A stretch of 64,000 nucleotides of DNA from Eubacteriaceae bacterium. Its GTDB lineage: Bacteria > Bacillota > Clostridia > Lachnospirales > Lachnospiraceae. The notes beneath the pieces are model-generated. The model did not search any database and was not told the origin of the DNA. It saw only the letters and a list, made by a program, of their open reading frames with translations. Positions 63,602 to 64,000 of this stretch are shown here, piece by piece. The stretch is taken from assembly GCA_902362875.1 (NCBI GenBank), contig CABIYF010000005.1, positions 62,001-126,000 on the forward strand, given 5' to 3'. Positions within the stretch are counted from its first letter, which is position 1; each line of letters starts with the position of its first letter. The translations under genes and the position numbers were made by a program.

Positions 63602-64000
63602 ATGATAGATACAAGTAAGAAATTTTTAGTAGCAGGAGCAGGAAAAAGTGGAACAGGTTCTGTAAACCTTCTTTTAAAGACAGGTGCAGATGTAAGTCTT
63701 TATGATGGGAATAAAGAACTTGATAAGGAAGCTTTGTTTGAAAAATTATACGAAAAGAAAGAAATTCCACTAGTTCTTGGTGATATTACAAAAGAAGACG
63801 TAGAGGAATATGATCTGTTAGTATTAAGCCCTGGAATTTCAGTGAATGCACCGATCGCACAGCTGTTTTTTGATCAGGAAAAACCAGTATGGAGTGAGAT
63901 CGAGTTAGCATATCAGGCATCCAAAGGAAAGATCGCAGCCATCACAGGAACAAATGGAAAGACAACAACAACAGCTCTTACAGGAGAGATCATGAAAGGA
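63602..64000 (+). CDS. murD: UDP-N-acetylmuramoylalanine--D-glutamate ligase, 5' part
   Basis: The first 133 residues of a Mur ligase are present, cut by the window end. The N-terminal Rossmann-like domain begins KKFLVAGAGKSGTGSVNLLL, with LVLSPGISVNAP and SEIELAYQASKGKIAAITGTNG following. The ATP loop GTNGKTTTTAL is complete at the end. It adds D-glutamate to UDP-MurNAc-L-Ala. Its place directly after mraY supports MurD over other Mur ligases. AAGGAG precedes the ATG. Confidence 0.94.
   Translation, partial: MIDTSKKFLVAGAGKSGTGSVNLLLKTGADVSLYDGNKELDKEALFEKLYEKKEIPLVLGDITKEDVEEYDLLVLSPGISVNAPIAQLFFDQEKPVWSEIELAYQASKGKIAAITGTNGKTTTTALTGEIMKG

Overview
The window looks like chromosome from a low-GC, Gram-positive, spore-forming anaerobe of the Lachnospiraceae (Clostridia), possibly an Anaerostipes-like gut species. 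Support comes from AT-rich codon use with strong AGGAGG-type ribosome sites and frequent TTG/GTG starts. It also comes from dipicolinate synthase (spores), pyruvate formate-lyase with its activase, a perfect CIRCE element, LL-diaminopimelate aminotransferase, QueH and a low-GC-type dcw cluster. The genus is inference only.

Layout. 1-1970: an IS605-type remnant with a broken tnpA, an intact tnpB and matching hairpins at both ends. 1993-4330: a radical-SAM DNA-repair pair behind a LexA-like box. 4390-4800: a decayed sugar-isomerase-like gene. 4859-12365: a complete Leloir galactose locus (LacI repressor, GPH symporter, galK, galM, galT, galE) with palindromic operators in the promoter. 12457-17114: a heterodimeric ABC exporter and a two-part chromate-type transporter. 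17139-20090: recQ and a hypothetical gene. 20107-20850: bL25 with an attenuator-like leader. 20930-24305: dpaA-dpaB-asnB behind a sigma-K-like promoter. 24348-28690: two membrane proteins, then htpG with CIRCE.

28795-36885 is a six-gene surface-glycan cluster. It has a CMP-sugar synthetase-like protein, a DRE-TIM aldolase fused to an MptE/DUF115-like domain, two sialyltransferase-like enzymes with DG and HP motifs, a family 2 glycosyltransferase and one unplaced protein. It contains no NeuB-type synthase, so the aldolase may make an unusual 2-ulosonic acid by another route. This is the best candidate here for an undescribed system.

37201-45813 holds tRNA-Pro, queH, carAB behind a long structured leader, glnA with an ANTAR regulator, and dapL. 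45900-50580 holds an AAA-like/PD-(D/E)XK protein, a decayed hybrid kinase and a split IMP-synthesis pair (PurO plus stand-alone AICAR transformylase). 50698-54700 holds pflB-pflA, a repeated operator motif, two small proteins and a 43-bp perfect palindrome. 54708-64000 holds ychF, lgt, and the mraZ-rsmH-ftsL-PBP-PBP-mraY-murD cell-wall/division cluster, cut by the window end inside murD.

Three long intergenic palindromes (26323-26532, 36910-37061, 54581-54682) share an architecture but not a sequence. No CRISPR array, rRNA gene, prophage or replication origin was seen.
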